From NCBI GenBank assembly GCA_023101885.1, contig JALPQD010000393.1, forward strand, positions 558,001 to 622,000: a DNA stretch of 64,000 nt, in the 5' to 3' direction. Source of the stretch: Typhlomys cinereus. Lineage: Eukaryota > Chordata > Mammalia > Rodentia > Platacanthomyidae. The notes under the pieces are model-generated. The model was not told the origin of the DNA, searched no databases, and saw nothing but the letters and a program-made list of their open reading frames with translations. Both the position numbers and the translations under genes were made by a program. Positions 1-11,865 of this stretch are shown piece by piece; position 1 is the stretch's first letter, and every line of letters starts with the position of its first letter.

Positions 1-549
1 TAAGACCCACAATGAATGTAAGTGGCTCTTTTGAGTAGGATTTGAAAGGCTTTTGTGAAAACAGACAAAAGGAGAAAGCTGGGAAGGACCTTCACAAGAT
101 AATTTCAGCATTTTCTGTAGCCCTGGTCTGAACAATGTGATTGGGCAATGTGTCAGTCAAAACAGAAAGTCCAGAGATTGAGCAATTGAATGTCAGGAAG
201 CTTCCAAAGCCATCTGTTGAGAAGTAATCATAAATGATGCTGAAGCAACTAAATGCAGGAGTGGAAAAACTGGGTCTTATCAGTTTCACTCTGCCCTTAG
301 AAACCAATTTGAGACTTGCCACTGGACAAATGATGATTGTAGAAGAGAAATACAAACAAATCAGACTTCTGTAAACATAATGTCTGCTTGAAACAACATT
401 GTTAGATCAGCCCATATCATGATTATTGAAGATCAGCAGAAAACCACAAACAAATGCACTTTCAGCAAAAATTTTGCAAAAATGCATAAAAGTACCAATT
501 GGTTAAAAATATTAAGAATGAGATCTTAAAAGTGACAAGTGATAGAACT
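1..549. other. Unclassified AT-rich intergenic sequence
   Basis: No exon, RNA gene or repeat family is recognisable here. Short open frames occur on both strands, but none has a recognisable domain or good codon structure. Confidence 0.5.
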
Positions 550-705
550 GCAAATTGCATGTCTATGATGCCAGCTCTTGGGTGGCTGAGACAAGAGGAT
601 TGAACCACCCAAGGTCAGCCGTGTCTGTAGAATGAACTGTAGACCAGGCTGGGATAGTGAGACCTTGTCCACAAATACAAAAGTCAAAAGCAATACAAAA
701 AAATT
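550..705 (+). mobile_element. B1-like SINE (7SL-derived), old copy
   Basis: The left part resembles the B1/Alu left arm: a degenerate core near the usual 'cccagc' block, then a GAGRCAGGAGGAT-like stretch. It continues through 'agaccaggctgg' and 'gtgagaccttgtc', the usual right end of B1, into an A-rich tail. About 150 bp suggests the usual internal duplication of rodent B1 is present. It is well diverged, so an old insertion. B1 elements are Pol III-transcribed and mobilised in trans by L1. Confidence 0.7.
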
Positions 706-1109
706 AACAACCTGAAGAGCCCTTTTGCAAATGTAATAGGAGATGTTTATAAACAAATACCAGTTCAGATTAAAGCCACATTTAATGTAGATTGATAGGG
801 ATTCTAAGGTAGAATGACAAAGAAAAAATCTTTGTTTACAGAAATGTATCTTATCTTTTCTATCACTCTGCAATATTTTTCATTTTTATATTCTTAGACA
901 TTTTCATACATCAATATAATAAATCTATATATTTTCACCTTTCACTAACTATATTCATTCCTTCTCCTGTCCACTTTCATACATTCTCCTTTCCAGACAG
1001 TCTCTCTACCATATTGAAGAAGGAGTCAAGTAGTTTGGTAATTGTACAACCATTTATTACAAAGAATATCTAAATATTTTTAATATTAGGAATGTTGACC
1101 TAGACTAAT
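706..1109. other. Unclassified AT-rich sequence next to a truncated L1
   Basis: No recognised gene or repeat. It matters mainly because the L1 that starts to the right lacks its 3' end; this stretch shows no resemblance to the missing ORF2 and 3' UTR, so they are not merely displaced here. Confidence 0.45.
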
Positions 1110-3335
1110 TTGCTTGAAAGAATAGGACTTTTTCACTTTTTGATCCTTTGGTATATAGGAAGAACACTGATTTTTACACATTTATTTTGTAACCTGCCGT
1201 TCAGCTGAACTTATGTATTAGTTCCAGAAGTTTACTGATGCTTTTACTATTTCTCAGGTATATGTTCACATCCTCTGCAAATAAAGATATCTTTACTCCT
1301 TCATTTCTGATTTGAATCCCTTTTATCTTCCTCTCTTATCTTATGGCTCTAACTAAGTCATCAAGTACAATATTGAACAGAAGTGATGAGAGTTGACAGC
1401 CTTGTCTAGTTCCTGATCAAAGTGAGAATGCTTCAAGTTTATTCCATTTAATATAATCCTTGCAGATGGCTTTTAAAATGTTGATGTGAGTTCCCTCCAT
1501 TCCAGCTATCTTTAGGGTTTTGATCATAAAAAGATTTTGGATCTTATCAAAAGCTTTTTCTGCATTTATCAAGAGAATCATATGGTCGTTGGATTTTGGG
1601 TTGGTTTTTATGGTGGATTACATGTATTGGTTTGTGTATGTTGAACCAACCTTGTGTGCTTGTGATAAAACCTACTTAATCACAGTGAATGATCTTTTTG
1701 ATATGTTTTTGAGTTTGATTTTCTAAGATTTTGTTGAGAATCTTTGCATCTGTGTTCATCAAAGAGATTGGCCTATAGTTTTCTTTTTTTAAGTGCATCT
1801 TTATTAGGTTTTGGGATTAGTATAGAAAGAATTTGGAAGTGTTCCTTCCTTCACTATTTTATGAAATAGTTTAAAGAGTAATGGTGTTAGTTGTTCTTTA
1901 AATGTCTGGATAGAATTCTGTTCTGAGTCCCTCTGGTCCAGGACATTTTTTGATGGGAATATTCAAGATTACTTCATTAATTTTCTCATTTGTTATAGGA
2001 CTATTTAAATAATTCAAAACTTCCTGATTCAATTTAGGCAAGTTGTGCTTACTCAGAAATTCATCTATTTTTTGGGGGGTATCAGATTTCATGGAGTATA
2101 AGTTTTTGAAATATGACCTTTTAATTCTCTGAATTTCTTGGTTATCAATTGTGATAACTCCATTTTCATTTCTAATTTTGATAATTTGGGTTTTCTCTCT
2201 TTATTTTGATTAATTTAGCTAAGCATGTATCAATCATTGATTTTTTTCAAAGAACTAGTTTTTGTCTGGTTGACTTCTTTGTATCATTTTCCTTATCTCA
2301 TTTTTGGATATTTATTCCCTGATTTTGATAATACCCTCTCTTCTACTGCTTTTGGGATTGGATTGCTTTTGTGTCTCTAAAGCTTTAAGTTGCATTGTTA
2401 AGTTATTTACTTTTGGTGTTTCTAAAATAGCATTGAGAGCTATAAACTTACCCCTTAGGACAGCTTTCTTTGTGTCCCAGAATTTTTGATATGTTGTATT
2501 TTCATTATAAATCTTGAATTTCCTTTTTGATTTCTTTCTAAACCCATTTCTCATTCAGCATCATGGTGTTTAATTTCCAAGAATTAGTGTATTTTCTGCA
2601 TTTTTTGTGTTGTGGATGTCAAGCTTTAGATCACGGTGATCTAATAGGATACAGGCTATAATTTCAACTTTCCTGTGTATGTGGAGATTCATTTTGTGGT
2701 GCAATATGTGGTTTATTTTGGAGAAAGTTCCATGGCTACTGAGAAGAATGTGCATTCTTTGGTGCTTGGATGGAAAGTTTGGCAGACATCTGTTAGGTCC
2801 ATTTAGGTAAAGATTTGATTTAGTTTTAGTGTGTCTCAGTTGAGTTTTGACCTGTTGATCTATCCCACGTTGAGAGTGAGATATTGAAATCCCCAAATAT
2901 TATTATTTTGGGATTGATTTGTTGTTTTAAACATTATAGTGTTTGTTTAATGAGTGTGTAGGAGCACATATTAGGTGCATACATGTTCAATATTGTGATG
3001 GCTTCCTGGTGAATTGTTCCTGTGACTAAAATGTAGTACCCTTCTGTATCTCTTATGATTTTTTTTTGGTTTGAAGTCCACTTTGTCATATACCATAATT
3101 GTTACCCCTGCTTGTTTCCTTGTTCCATTCTTGAAGTATTTTTGACCAGCCTTTTACTTTTGGAATGTGCCTATCTTTTGTGGTAAGATGTGTTTTCTGA
3201 AGGCACCAGATGAATTGGTTTTGATTTTTAATCCATGTTTGTTACCTGTAACTTTTGATTGGTGAGTTAATTCCATTGAGATTTAAGGTTATAATGGAGA
3301 AATTATTTTTGATTCCTGGCATTTTTTTGTTTTAG
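1110..3335 (-). pseudogene. L1 ORF2 fragment (endonuclease/reverse transcriptase), degenerate
   Basis: The longest clean piece (minus strand, 1898-2092) encodes a 64-residue segment with [18 protein letters not shown] and KKCPGPEG, the conserved linker before the reverse-transcriptase palm of L1 ORF2p. The region from 2570 to 3330 matches the endonuclease part of the intact copy at the nucleotide level, but its frame is shattered. It is non-functional, with several frameshifts and stops. Confidence 0.8.
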
Positions 3336-3496
3336 TGGCTTTCATATGTCTACTATGTAGCTTGGAGGTTGTGATGGTATTATACTTCCCTTCTGTCCTT
3401 CTGGATATTGTTATACTTTTCTTCAAGCTTGAGTGTCTTTTCTAGCATTTTTTGAAGGCCTGATTTTGTGGTCATGTAAGCCTTCAACTTGTCTTT

Positions 3497-3538
3497 TTTT
3501 TAATTTTTTTTTATTATTTATTCAATTGTGTGTGTACG

Positions 3539-3576
<38 letters not shown>

Positions 3577-3775
3577 ACCATGGGAGAATTAGGGAACCAC
3601 CTCCACATTCTCTTTGTTTACTCTGCCCTGGGATTAACAGGCTCTGCCCTACCAGGACCAGAAACCAGACTGCCCTGCTACCTCCTGGCATCTATACCTG
3701 AGGTCTAGGATCCAAACTCAGGACCTTCCACCTGCAAGGCAGAGGCTTAACCCTTGAGCCACCTCTCCAGCCCCT
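3497..3775 (-). mobile_element. tRNA-derived SINE (B2-superfamily type) nested in old L1
   Basis: On the minus strand the head starts at 3775 with a GGCTGGAGAGGTGGCTCA-like tRNA-related sequence carrying an A-box-like segment. A B-box-like 'cctgagtttggatcc' follows. The body is about 150 bp, then a CA-rich tract (the GT run on the plus strand at about 3541-3573) and an A-rich tail. A perfect 16-bp TSD flanks it at 3481-3496 and 3776-3791. Homologous copies occur at about 16421-16667, 39160-39391, 47846-48053 plus 54512-54556, 54667-54934, 57498-57767 and 61328-61537. Confidence 0.88.
3541..3573. repeat. (GT)n microsatellite in SINE tail
   Basis: A near-perfect GT/AC dinucleotide run. It forms the CA-rich tail region of the SINE that contains it; the same arrangement recurs in other copies of the family. 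Confidence 0.95.
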
Positions 3776-5169
3776 CCTTCAACTTGTCTTTATGGTGGAA
3801 AATTTTTCTTTTATCCTCAATCATGACTGATAGTTTTGCTGGGTATATCAGCCTGGGTTGACATTCATGCTCATTCAATACTTGAAGTACGTCTCTCTAA
3901 GCTCTTCTAGCTTTTACAGTTTCCATTGAAAAAACATTTATTATTTTAATAAGTTTACCTTTTAAAGTGACTCAGTTTTTTAATCTTGAAGATCTTAGCA
4001 TATTCTCTTTGTCTCCTATTTATACGCCTTGACTGTTATTTTCCATGGTATGTTTCTATTTTGGTCATATCTGTTTGGGGTGTGGTATATCTCTTGTATT
4101 TGGATGGACCTGTCTTTCTTTAGATGTAGAATGTTTCCCTTTATGATAATTTGAAAAATTTCCTCAGTTTTGATATTTTTGGATTCTTGTTCTAATATTC
4201 CATGAATGTACGTTAGGCTTCTTCAAGGTGTCCTATACCTCTTGAATAATACTTTCAAGTATCTTTTGGCCTTAACAACCTCTTTGATTGAACTGGTTTG
4301 TTCTTCTACTTTGTCTTCAAGATCCTATATTCTAGTTTCTGCTTCTTTGGTTTTTGCCTATAAGTCTCTGTTGTTTTCTGGTGTGAAGATAGCTTGTTTT
4401 TCTCTGATTAAATTGTTTTTACTGGTCTATGCTTATTTTTGTTTCTTCAACTTCTTTTCTCATCTCATCCAAGTGCCTGTTGTGTTCCTTTAGTAATTGG
4501 TTGATGTGGTTCTTTAACTCCTTGATTTCTTCTTTGTTTTGATCATAGTAAAGATAAGGCTTTAAAATCATTGTCTCATATATGGCTTTCTTGGCTATTT
4601 TCTGTGAGTTTGTTCTGGTTGGATTCCGTCATTAAGGGTTGATGCTTCTTGTAGATTTGTTGTCTTGGTTTTTGTTTCTCATGGATTTGCACTTTTGTTT
4701 TGTCTCTTATGCCCTTCTTGATGTGTGTTTTTGGCTGATCTGAATTGGACAGTATTACTACTATTGAGCAGTTATTGCTAATGTTTGCCTTGGAGCTGGA
4801 TATGTCTGTTGGTGTTGCTTGGTGTTGCTTCCTATATGAGGCTTTTGGACTGTACATCAATTAAGGTGGGTTTATTAGACAGGGATTGAAGATTAGTATG
4901 ATGGTGCACTTTTTAGGTTTACTTCATTGGTGATGTGTGAAGGTGAATGGTATAATCTATAGGGTTTTTTGGGGGGTATATGGAAATCTTAAACTATGGT
5001 GACTAATAATCAAGAGTAACAGGAAGGTAAAAAGTGATTACCTATCTTAGATCTGGAAGCAAAGATTCTTTCCAGTTCAATGGGATGATTTTAGAAGTCT
5101 TCAAATGTATGGTGATGGTCACCTACCTGGTTGCTTGGATTTTTACTGGACTCTTTTGAATTCTTGAAA

Positions 5170-5460
5170 ACTTTAAAGTTCTTTATTGATTATTAGTGGG
5201 GGAAGAGAAAAAAAGAAGGAGGTGGAGAATGAAGAGGAACACTATAGGAGAATGGGTAGGTGTCTTGGTGGAGGCTGCTGGGTGTGGGGCCACTTTGACC
5301 TTACCATGAGGAGGAGGAAGCATGCTGGAACCCAGAGCAGAAAGGGCCAACTGGCTAGTGGGATAGGCTGATGACCTGGTGTCTGGGGCGGGGCCTAAGG
5401 GTATTCCTGACCTTACCCTGAGGAGCAGGAAGCCTGCTGGGGCCCAAGAGCAGAAAGGAC
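5170..5460 (-). repeat. GC-richer L1 5' UTR with tandem units of about 112 bp
   Basis: Two similar units follow each other: a CCTTACC...GAGGAGGA/GCAGGAAGC...TGCTGG...CCCAGAGCAGAAAGG-like block occurs at about 5297-5348 and again at about 5409-5460, a period of 112 bp. Position and base composition fit the 5' UTR of the old L1. The units do not resemble the 252-bp monomers of the young L1, so the two L1 lineages seem to have different promoters. Confidence 0.6.
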
Positions 5461-7549
5461 AAATAAAATATTTAAGAAGTCTTAAAAAAGTTTTTATGCT
5501 GGATATTTAAGACTGATGCATTTTTTGCATGCTAGTCATTCATTTTAGTATAAAAAAAGATGAACTAATGACAGTAAATGAGCAAATGAATTGGAAGTTT
5601 TCAAAAGACAGATGTTTTGCCCAAAGTGTATATGCTTCATCATTCCCTTGGTGTAGTGGTCAAGAAAAGAAAAACTAGTTCTGACAATAGAATCTAGAAG
5701 ATTCTGTCTAAAGATAGATACATTGAGTAGAAATAACAATGAAGTAGCTTTTTATGATGATACAAACCTTTTAAACTTTAGTGGGTTATTGAATATATGG
5801 TGATTCATTTGCCCAAAATAATTTTTTATTGTTAAGCTACATATGTTGTATTGTGTACAAGATTTTATCTGAGAAAAGAAAAAGAAAGATATATGACATA
5901 AGTAATTGTTTTAAAAAATCATATGTTTGAGATACATTTGAGAAAGTGATTCAATGCTGGACTTACAGGAATAAGTTACGGCATCATATAACAGTCCTAC
6001 TAGTATTGTTCTTACATCTGCTCAAATGAGATGATAGTCTTTAAGCTTCAAGTTAAATGATGATAGGCTACATTGGGGTCTCACAGCCACTGCTAGAATC
6101 CATGCGCCAGAACACCAAATTCATTAGCTACCATGAGAGCAATTCCTCATGAAATGTATGAAGCCAGTTTGTAGGCACTGTAATGCCAAGTCTAGGGTGA
6201 CCCTCCACTGTGGCAACTCACATTTTATTATTTGGGGCTTCATACTGGAATATGTCTTCATTGAAAAAACAAAATCAAGTCTTCCATGCCCTTGGTTTCC
6301 ATGAGCAAAAGAAACAGGAAGACTATGTCCTCTTTACTTACAGAATTATAATAACAAGTAGAATCTGCCTTGAATGTAGAAGTTCAGCTGTAAAAGAACA
6401 TAGGAAGTATCAAGGTATTTCAGTGTCTCCAGAGGAGGCAGTGCTACCAAAGAAGTGTTGCAACAGAGACCAAGTGCCTGTCAGTGATGGTCAGCAGAAG
6501 TGCCATCATCATTTATGTATCACAGAAACTGAACCTTAGCAATGCTCAAGGCTGGACATTAAATGGTAATATTTGGTCTTTTAACCACTAAGCACTGTTG
6601 TAAGTTACATTCTGTTTATATTTGCATCTTGATAATTCCATTTCAACATTTTTCTATAATCTTTGGTCCAAAATCTATGAACCAGAGAATAATAAAAAAC
6701 ATTGGAAGTCTTCTTTGGAATATTAAAAAGAGAATTTGAGAAAACTTCAACTGAGAGTTTTTTCCCCATGCAAATATTTTTAGCTAGTCATTTTCACTTA
6801 AATGGAATGTAATTATATGATTAGACGTAGATGAGCCACAGGGAAATTTACCAACCTAATTGAAACTAAAAAATAATTGGAAAGCCTATCTATGATGCCC
6901 CAAACTGCAAAATATGTGTATATTAGCTTTATCATGACTTTGTGCCGAAAATGATTCTCGACTTTGCAAAGCTGAAGATCATGGTGGAGAAAGGTATTGC
7001 ATCAATTTACTACATGTGCTGACTCCACATGGCAAATTAATAAAGTACATCATTCTGAATCCCTGAAAGTTACATTTCATATTTTACTTCACAAATTACT
7101 TTGAAACTAATTCTTCTATCTTGGCATAAGATTAGTTCAGCCACCTAAAGGCTACCAATAGAGTCTTGAGTGACAGGCTCTGTATTAGAAATTAAGAACT
7201 AATTTTCACTTCAAAGTATTAGTTCCTAGGCAGGAGAAGTCAAAGATCTTTCTAGAATCTACTTCACCCTTTTAGAGAGGGTTCCTAGACACCTCAATAC
7301 TGGAATGGTGCTGCATTCAAGACAAAATTTTACCGAACTTTCACTTACACCCATCTCAGTCTGTTGTAAGATGAAAATGAGTGGAACTCTGTTCCTACTA
7401 CCATACTCTGCTCCCTATGAGCATGGAATGGTAGAGGATAATCCCATTATTGTGATTTCTCTTCACATGTAAATTATCATAAGAAGAGTTTCTTCCTACT
7501 TCTGTTTTTATATTTTGTTTTTAGGGCACAATCCCTCTTTAACATATAT
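5461..7549. other. Unclassified AT-rich intergenic sequence
   Basis: No exon or recognised repeat. A plus-strand open frame of 109 codons at 6210-6539 has no recognisable domain and no splice or promoter context. I treat it as chance. Confidence 0.45.
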
Positions 7550-7697
7550 TGCATTACAATGGCTTTTAAAGTATTTTATTTGTGAGGTGGTATGGGAGGA
7601 ATGTGGGGCATATCAAAGTCAGAGGCTTAGAAGTTGGAACTCAAGTTGCCAAGTTTATGTGCAAGGATTTTTATCCACTGAGCCATCTTGCCAGGCC
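7550..7697 (-). mobile_element. Degenerate tRNA-derived SINE (B2/B3-like)
   Basis: The minus-strand head at 7697 reads like the conserved rodent tRNA-SINE start (GGCCTGGCAAGATGGCTCAGTGGAT). A decayed B-box and a short body follow. The 3' side is eroded and no TSD was found. Confidence 0.65.
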
Positions 7698-9774
7698 TCC
7701 TGCTTCTTTAAAATTTAATGATAAATTTTGCTAAGATGAGATCTGAAATTATCTTCAGGCAGTTACTAAGTTCAGGAACTACTTGCTGGATGACCAACCT
7801 AGTAAAATGCTTATGACTGGTAAAATTGTATTAATAATTAAATGCATAACTAAAGAATGAAGGTAACTATGGAATAATGTTAGTAAGCAGTCTTGTAAAA
7901 GAAAGTGAAGGAAAAGTAACTATTAAAATCTGAAAAACTCAGGGAAGTGCTGACTTCTGTAAATTTGCTGTTTATTTTATTTCTTGTCTACTATATATAA
8001 TAAATTTTAAATATGTATGTAAGTAGCAGTCAATTGACATAACAAAAACAAAGAAGTAAGCCAACAAGTGAAAAACAGTATGCTGACAAAAGACAGTACC
8101 AGGTAAAATAGGCTTCAGAAGATACTGCCAGACGCTGTTGCAGTTAACATTATAGAAAAAGTAATGTCCTGATTGGCCGCACTACATGTGGAAGGATGCC
8201 TAAGAGGCAATGAAATGAAGTATAGCAAGAGAAGGACAGAGTGATTTAGTGAAATAAAATTTAACATATGCATATGTAATGGAAACTGAACCAAGTAAAA
8301 TATTGGCAATATGGAAGATCAGAAAAAGAGAGAATGTATGTGTGCACACATTTAAATTCATTAATTAATTCTGTGTGAAACAAATTTTGACACTGCTTCT
8401 GAGATAAAATGGGCTATACTTTTCTGCAATGCATTTTTGTCTTTCCTGAAAACTTTATCCTGCTACTTGAATTTCTCTGCAGTGATATATTATAAAGACA
8501 TGGTAAAACCTTGTAAGTGCTATGTTCAATTAAAATTTACCAGACTTCTAACATAGTCAGTTATTTGATAATTAATGAATCATCAATATCTATGTATGAA
8601 GGACTAAATAGAACCTTTAGAAGTTGGTTTATACCCAGACTTGAAGAACCTGTGCTACTGGTTGTGCATGAATGTTTGGGAGGGTAGGAATTCTGTATTA
8701 TGTTGTTATTTTAAAATTTTCCTCTTGAGCTTTGAAATATAAGTCCTATGGACTCATAGCATTAGGTTTAGTCTTTGAGTGCGTTACTTCGGGATGACAA
8801 AACACATGGAAACTTTAAAGCAACTGAATGGTAATTGTAGTAGCGGTAGATTTTAGGGCAGGCTTACTTGAAAAATTGATCCAATCAGTTTGTGTGAGAG
8901 TATGCACAAAATTGTTGCAATTTGAGAGTTTGTGGGTCAAATTTAGGTATTCTGACTTTAAGGCTATTATATTTGTGTAAAACTAGAAGATACACATTTT
9001 GAAGAATGGATCTCCCAACACTCCTCTAGCAATTTCAATTTGAATGCACTATTCTAACTGTAGGAATAGGAACTTGGCAGAAATCCTGGGATACAGTTGC
9101 TATGGAAGAGTGATAAAGCTTTAAACTGAAAGGACAGAAAGCAGAGAGGGTAGCTGTGAACAAGGAAGGGACCCTTGCACACTGTAATCAAGGGATTGGT
9201 GACAATGGGCTAATAGATTATAACATCCCAAGGCTCCCTTTGGTTTTTGGCCTGGTGTACACAGGTTAAAACTTTCAGAAATAAACTATGATAGGGCTCA
9301 TACTTGAGACAGAGAAATACAAGAAGGTTCTATTCAACTTTTAAACTTCTCTGTGGAAGTGACTTTTTTTTTCTAATCTCTTACCAAGTCTATTATATTG
9401 ATTGATTTTTACAGTTACATAATTGACTGTTCTCCTGGAGGGGGTATTATTCTCATTCAGTAGCTGTAAATGTAGAAAAACAGTGCCCTCTTGAGAGAAC
9501 AAACTAAGCCAGATCTATAATTAATTGGAAGCAAGAAGTAGCCTGGAGGAATTCTACATGAATCCTCAGGGTTTAAGGACAGAGTCTGAAGGAAACGCAG
9601 AACAAGTGAAACTCTTATTATGTATACATAATATTTATGTTGTTCATATATAAATGATGATTTTATATAATATGTATATGTAATATATGATATATGATAT
9701 AGCCTATCACATAATATCCAACTTGTTTTTTTCTTAAAGTAGTCACACCTATATAATCAGTTATACTGTCTGTA
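7698..9774. other. Unclassified AT-rich intergenic sequence
   Basis: No gene or clear repeat is visible. The composition is like the surrounding desert. Confidence 0.45.
9645..9705. repeat. AT-rich simple repeat (ATATA/TGATATA)
   Basis: Imperfect alternating AT and TGATATA units, low complexity. Confidence 0.6.
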
Positions 9775-10045
9775 CTGTGATAAAAATATCTGATAGAAAC
9801 AACCTAAGGAAGGAAGGATTTGAAGAGTTGTTTAGCCCCCTGCGCTAGAACAGGACAAATGCAGAACATCACCACAGCAGAAATATCTAAAAGTGATGTC
9901 TTTCCATTTTCATGGCAGATAGAGAGCAAAGGAAAAGACAAGAACAAGATGTCCAAAGTATCCACTTCAAATGTCCTATTTCCTCTAGTTTGGTGCCATC
10001 CCCTAGCTTCTTAAACCTACCTCAGGAGTATTATCATGTATAGTC
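9775..10045 (-). mobile_element. Old LTR-like interspersed repeat
   Basis: It opens with a block like 'ctgatagaaacaacctaagg' followed by 'aaggaaggattt'. The same block starts the repeats at about 38190, 45955 and 61630. Family copies read as the minus strand of a MaLR-like LTR, whose 3' end typically shows a 'cacagcaat' motif. Diverged; subfamily unknown. Confidence 0.4.
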
Positions 10046-11821
10046 CAAGCATCTAATTCATTCAAATACCTACAATAAGATATGAGAATAATATTCTGGA
10101 AAGGCTGTTTTGTGCACTCTTTTAATTGCTAATCCTGTTTTTCTATCCTAAATTCCAAAAGTAGAGGCTGATTTTTGCAATTTATATAAAATAGAATTTT
10201 ATATCATTTGGAATTTTTTCTTTTCCCAGTTACCTATGAGACTTACATGCATTATTGTGAACATTTGGAGGTTATTCATTTTTATTGTAATACAACATTT
10301 GCATTGAGTGACTATGTCATGATTTATTTAGTTGTTATGTTATTCATGATGAGGTAGTATCTAGTTTGAAGCTACAGAGACTACTAGATCTATGAGTACT
10401 TTAGTATTCATCTTCTGTTAAATATAAGTAACATTTTTGTTGGGAATATCCAAGGAGTTAATTTCTTGATAAAAAGAGGATATATAAAGTTCTAGTACTT
10501 AGAAGACATTAACATACGGCTCCTTCTGTATAATATATGGTTACACTTACTGTAGGAAAAAAGTAATCTGCTGCTTATTCAACTTTTGATATTCTTTCTT
10601 TTACCCATTTTAATACTTCCATTATATATCATATGGTGGCTCAAGTTTGATGTCTCTAAGAAAAAATTAGCACTTTTTGATTCCTTTCATTATGGAAACT
10701 AATTTTGGTGTTTATGTATCTAAGTTTCCCAACTTCTTTCGTAAATTTGTAAGTTTACTAAATATTAAAACAATTCCATTGTTCAGTGTTTTTAATATAT
10801 GGGAATATTTGTAATTTTTTTGTTTCCCAATAATTAAAGGCTTTTTGTTTGGATTATTTCCATAGTGTTAGAATTTCTGAGATTGAGCTCATGACAAATA
10901 TATCATCAGTGAATGAAGAAGAAAATGAATCCTTGTAAGTTTAAAAATTGTATCTGTTCTTGTGAAATAAATATTTAGTTGCACAGTCTAACTAAACCTA
11001 ACTAAGGCAATCAGTCTAAAGGCATGTGTCATTGCAGGCTATCAGCAAAACTACTCTCATAGAAAAAAATCTGTAGATATTCTAAGAATAACAATGAGTT
11101 TAGAACAATCAAAGTGCCTATGTGATATTATTAACTTTACATGATCATTTATAAATCAATGCATAGCATTAATGGATCATAAAAGATCCAGACAGGAATC
11201 AGTTATTGTATGTCACATATGCTTACATCAGACACTGTAGTCTTCCTCAGTTGATTTGTATCCCTAGTTCCCTCTTGCATCTTCTCAAGATAGTGGTAAT
11301 GTCAATGGTTTGAAAAGTTTCTCTAATGTTAAAAATTTTGTTGCAACAAAAACATAGCTGCAGTATAAGCTTAAAACAGAATTTTGAAATGCAACAAAAT
11401 ATGCCAATTCTTAGGTCCCATACAGAGGATGACAATAAATGGCAATTAGGGGCTTAAAATGGGCCCAAATTAACTTGGCTCTGGCTTTGCAATATTCCAG
11501 ATCTCTCCACCTTATTGGAGATTCCAGTCAAATCAATCAACCTTACGAGTGCAGCAGGGCTCTTCAGGAACTTACATTAAGTTCCCTATTCACAAAACAT
11601 CACAGTTTTGTGCACATAATTGGCCACATGTGTCTGATGTGGCTAGGAAGGCTCATTTCTAGTGTATGAAGCTGAGTAGGAGGTGGGAGAATAGTCTTTA
11701 TGTGAGAGAGTTAGCTAATTGGCAAAGCCATTAATAAACACCTAGACCACATTAGATTTACTAGCCATAATGATCTGAACCATAATCTATCTATGTATCT
11801 ATGTATCTATGTATCTATCTC

Positions 11822-11865
<44 letters not shown>

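Larger units (their letters stand above)
3388..4715 (-). pseudogene. L1 ORF1 remnant, degenerate and SINE-interrupted
   Basis: The nucleotide sequence parallels the intact ORF1 at 53029-54093 from its stop-codon side to just before its ATG. The equivalent of the start lies near 4710, where the ATG appears lost. Frames are broken throughout. The SINE at 3497-3775 lies inside the 3' (C-terminal) part of the ORF1 remnant. Confidence 0.7.
1110..5460 (-). mobile_element. Old L1 (LINE-1), minus strand, 3'-truncated, interrupted by a SINE
   Basis: Read on the minus strand, this stretch aligns by eye with the full-length L1 at 48.05-54.50 kb in the same order: 5' UTR, ORF1, ORF2 endonuclease, ORF2 reverse-transcriptase region. 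Matching landmarks include the block around the ORF2 start near 3290-3330 and the block encoding [11 protein letters not shown] and KKCPGP near 1910-2060. All frames carry many stops and indels. Homology ends near 1110, within ORF2 just past the reverse-transcriptase core, so the C-terminal third of ORF2 and the whole 3' UTR are missing. That differs from ordinary 5' truncation and suggests a later deletion. A SINE is nested at 3497-3775. Confidence 0.85.

Noticed and set aside
6210..6539. 109-codon plus-strand open frame
   Set aside because: No recognisable domain, no splice or promoter signals, and chance frames of this size are expected in 64 kb.
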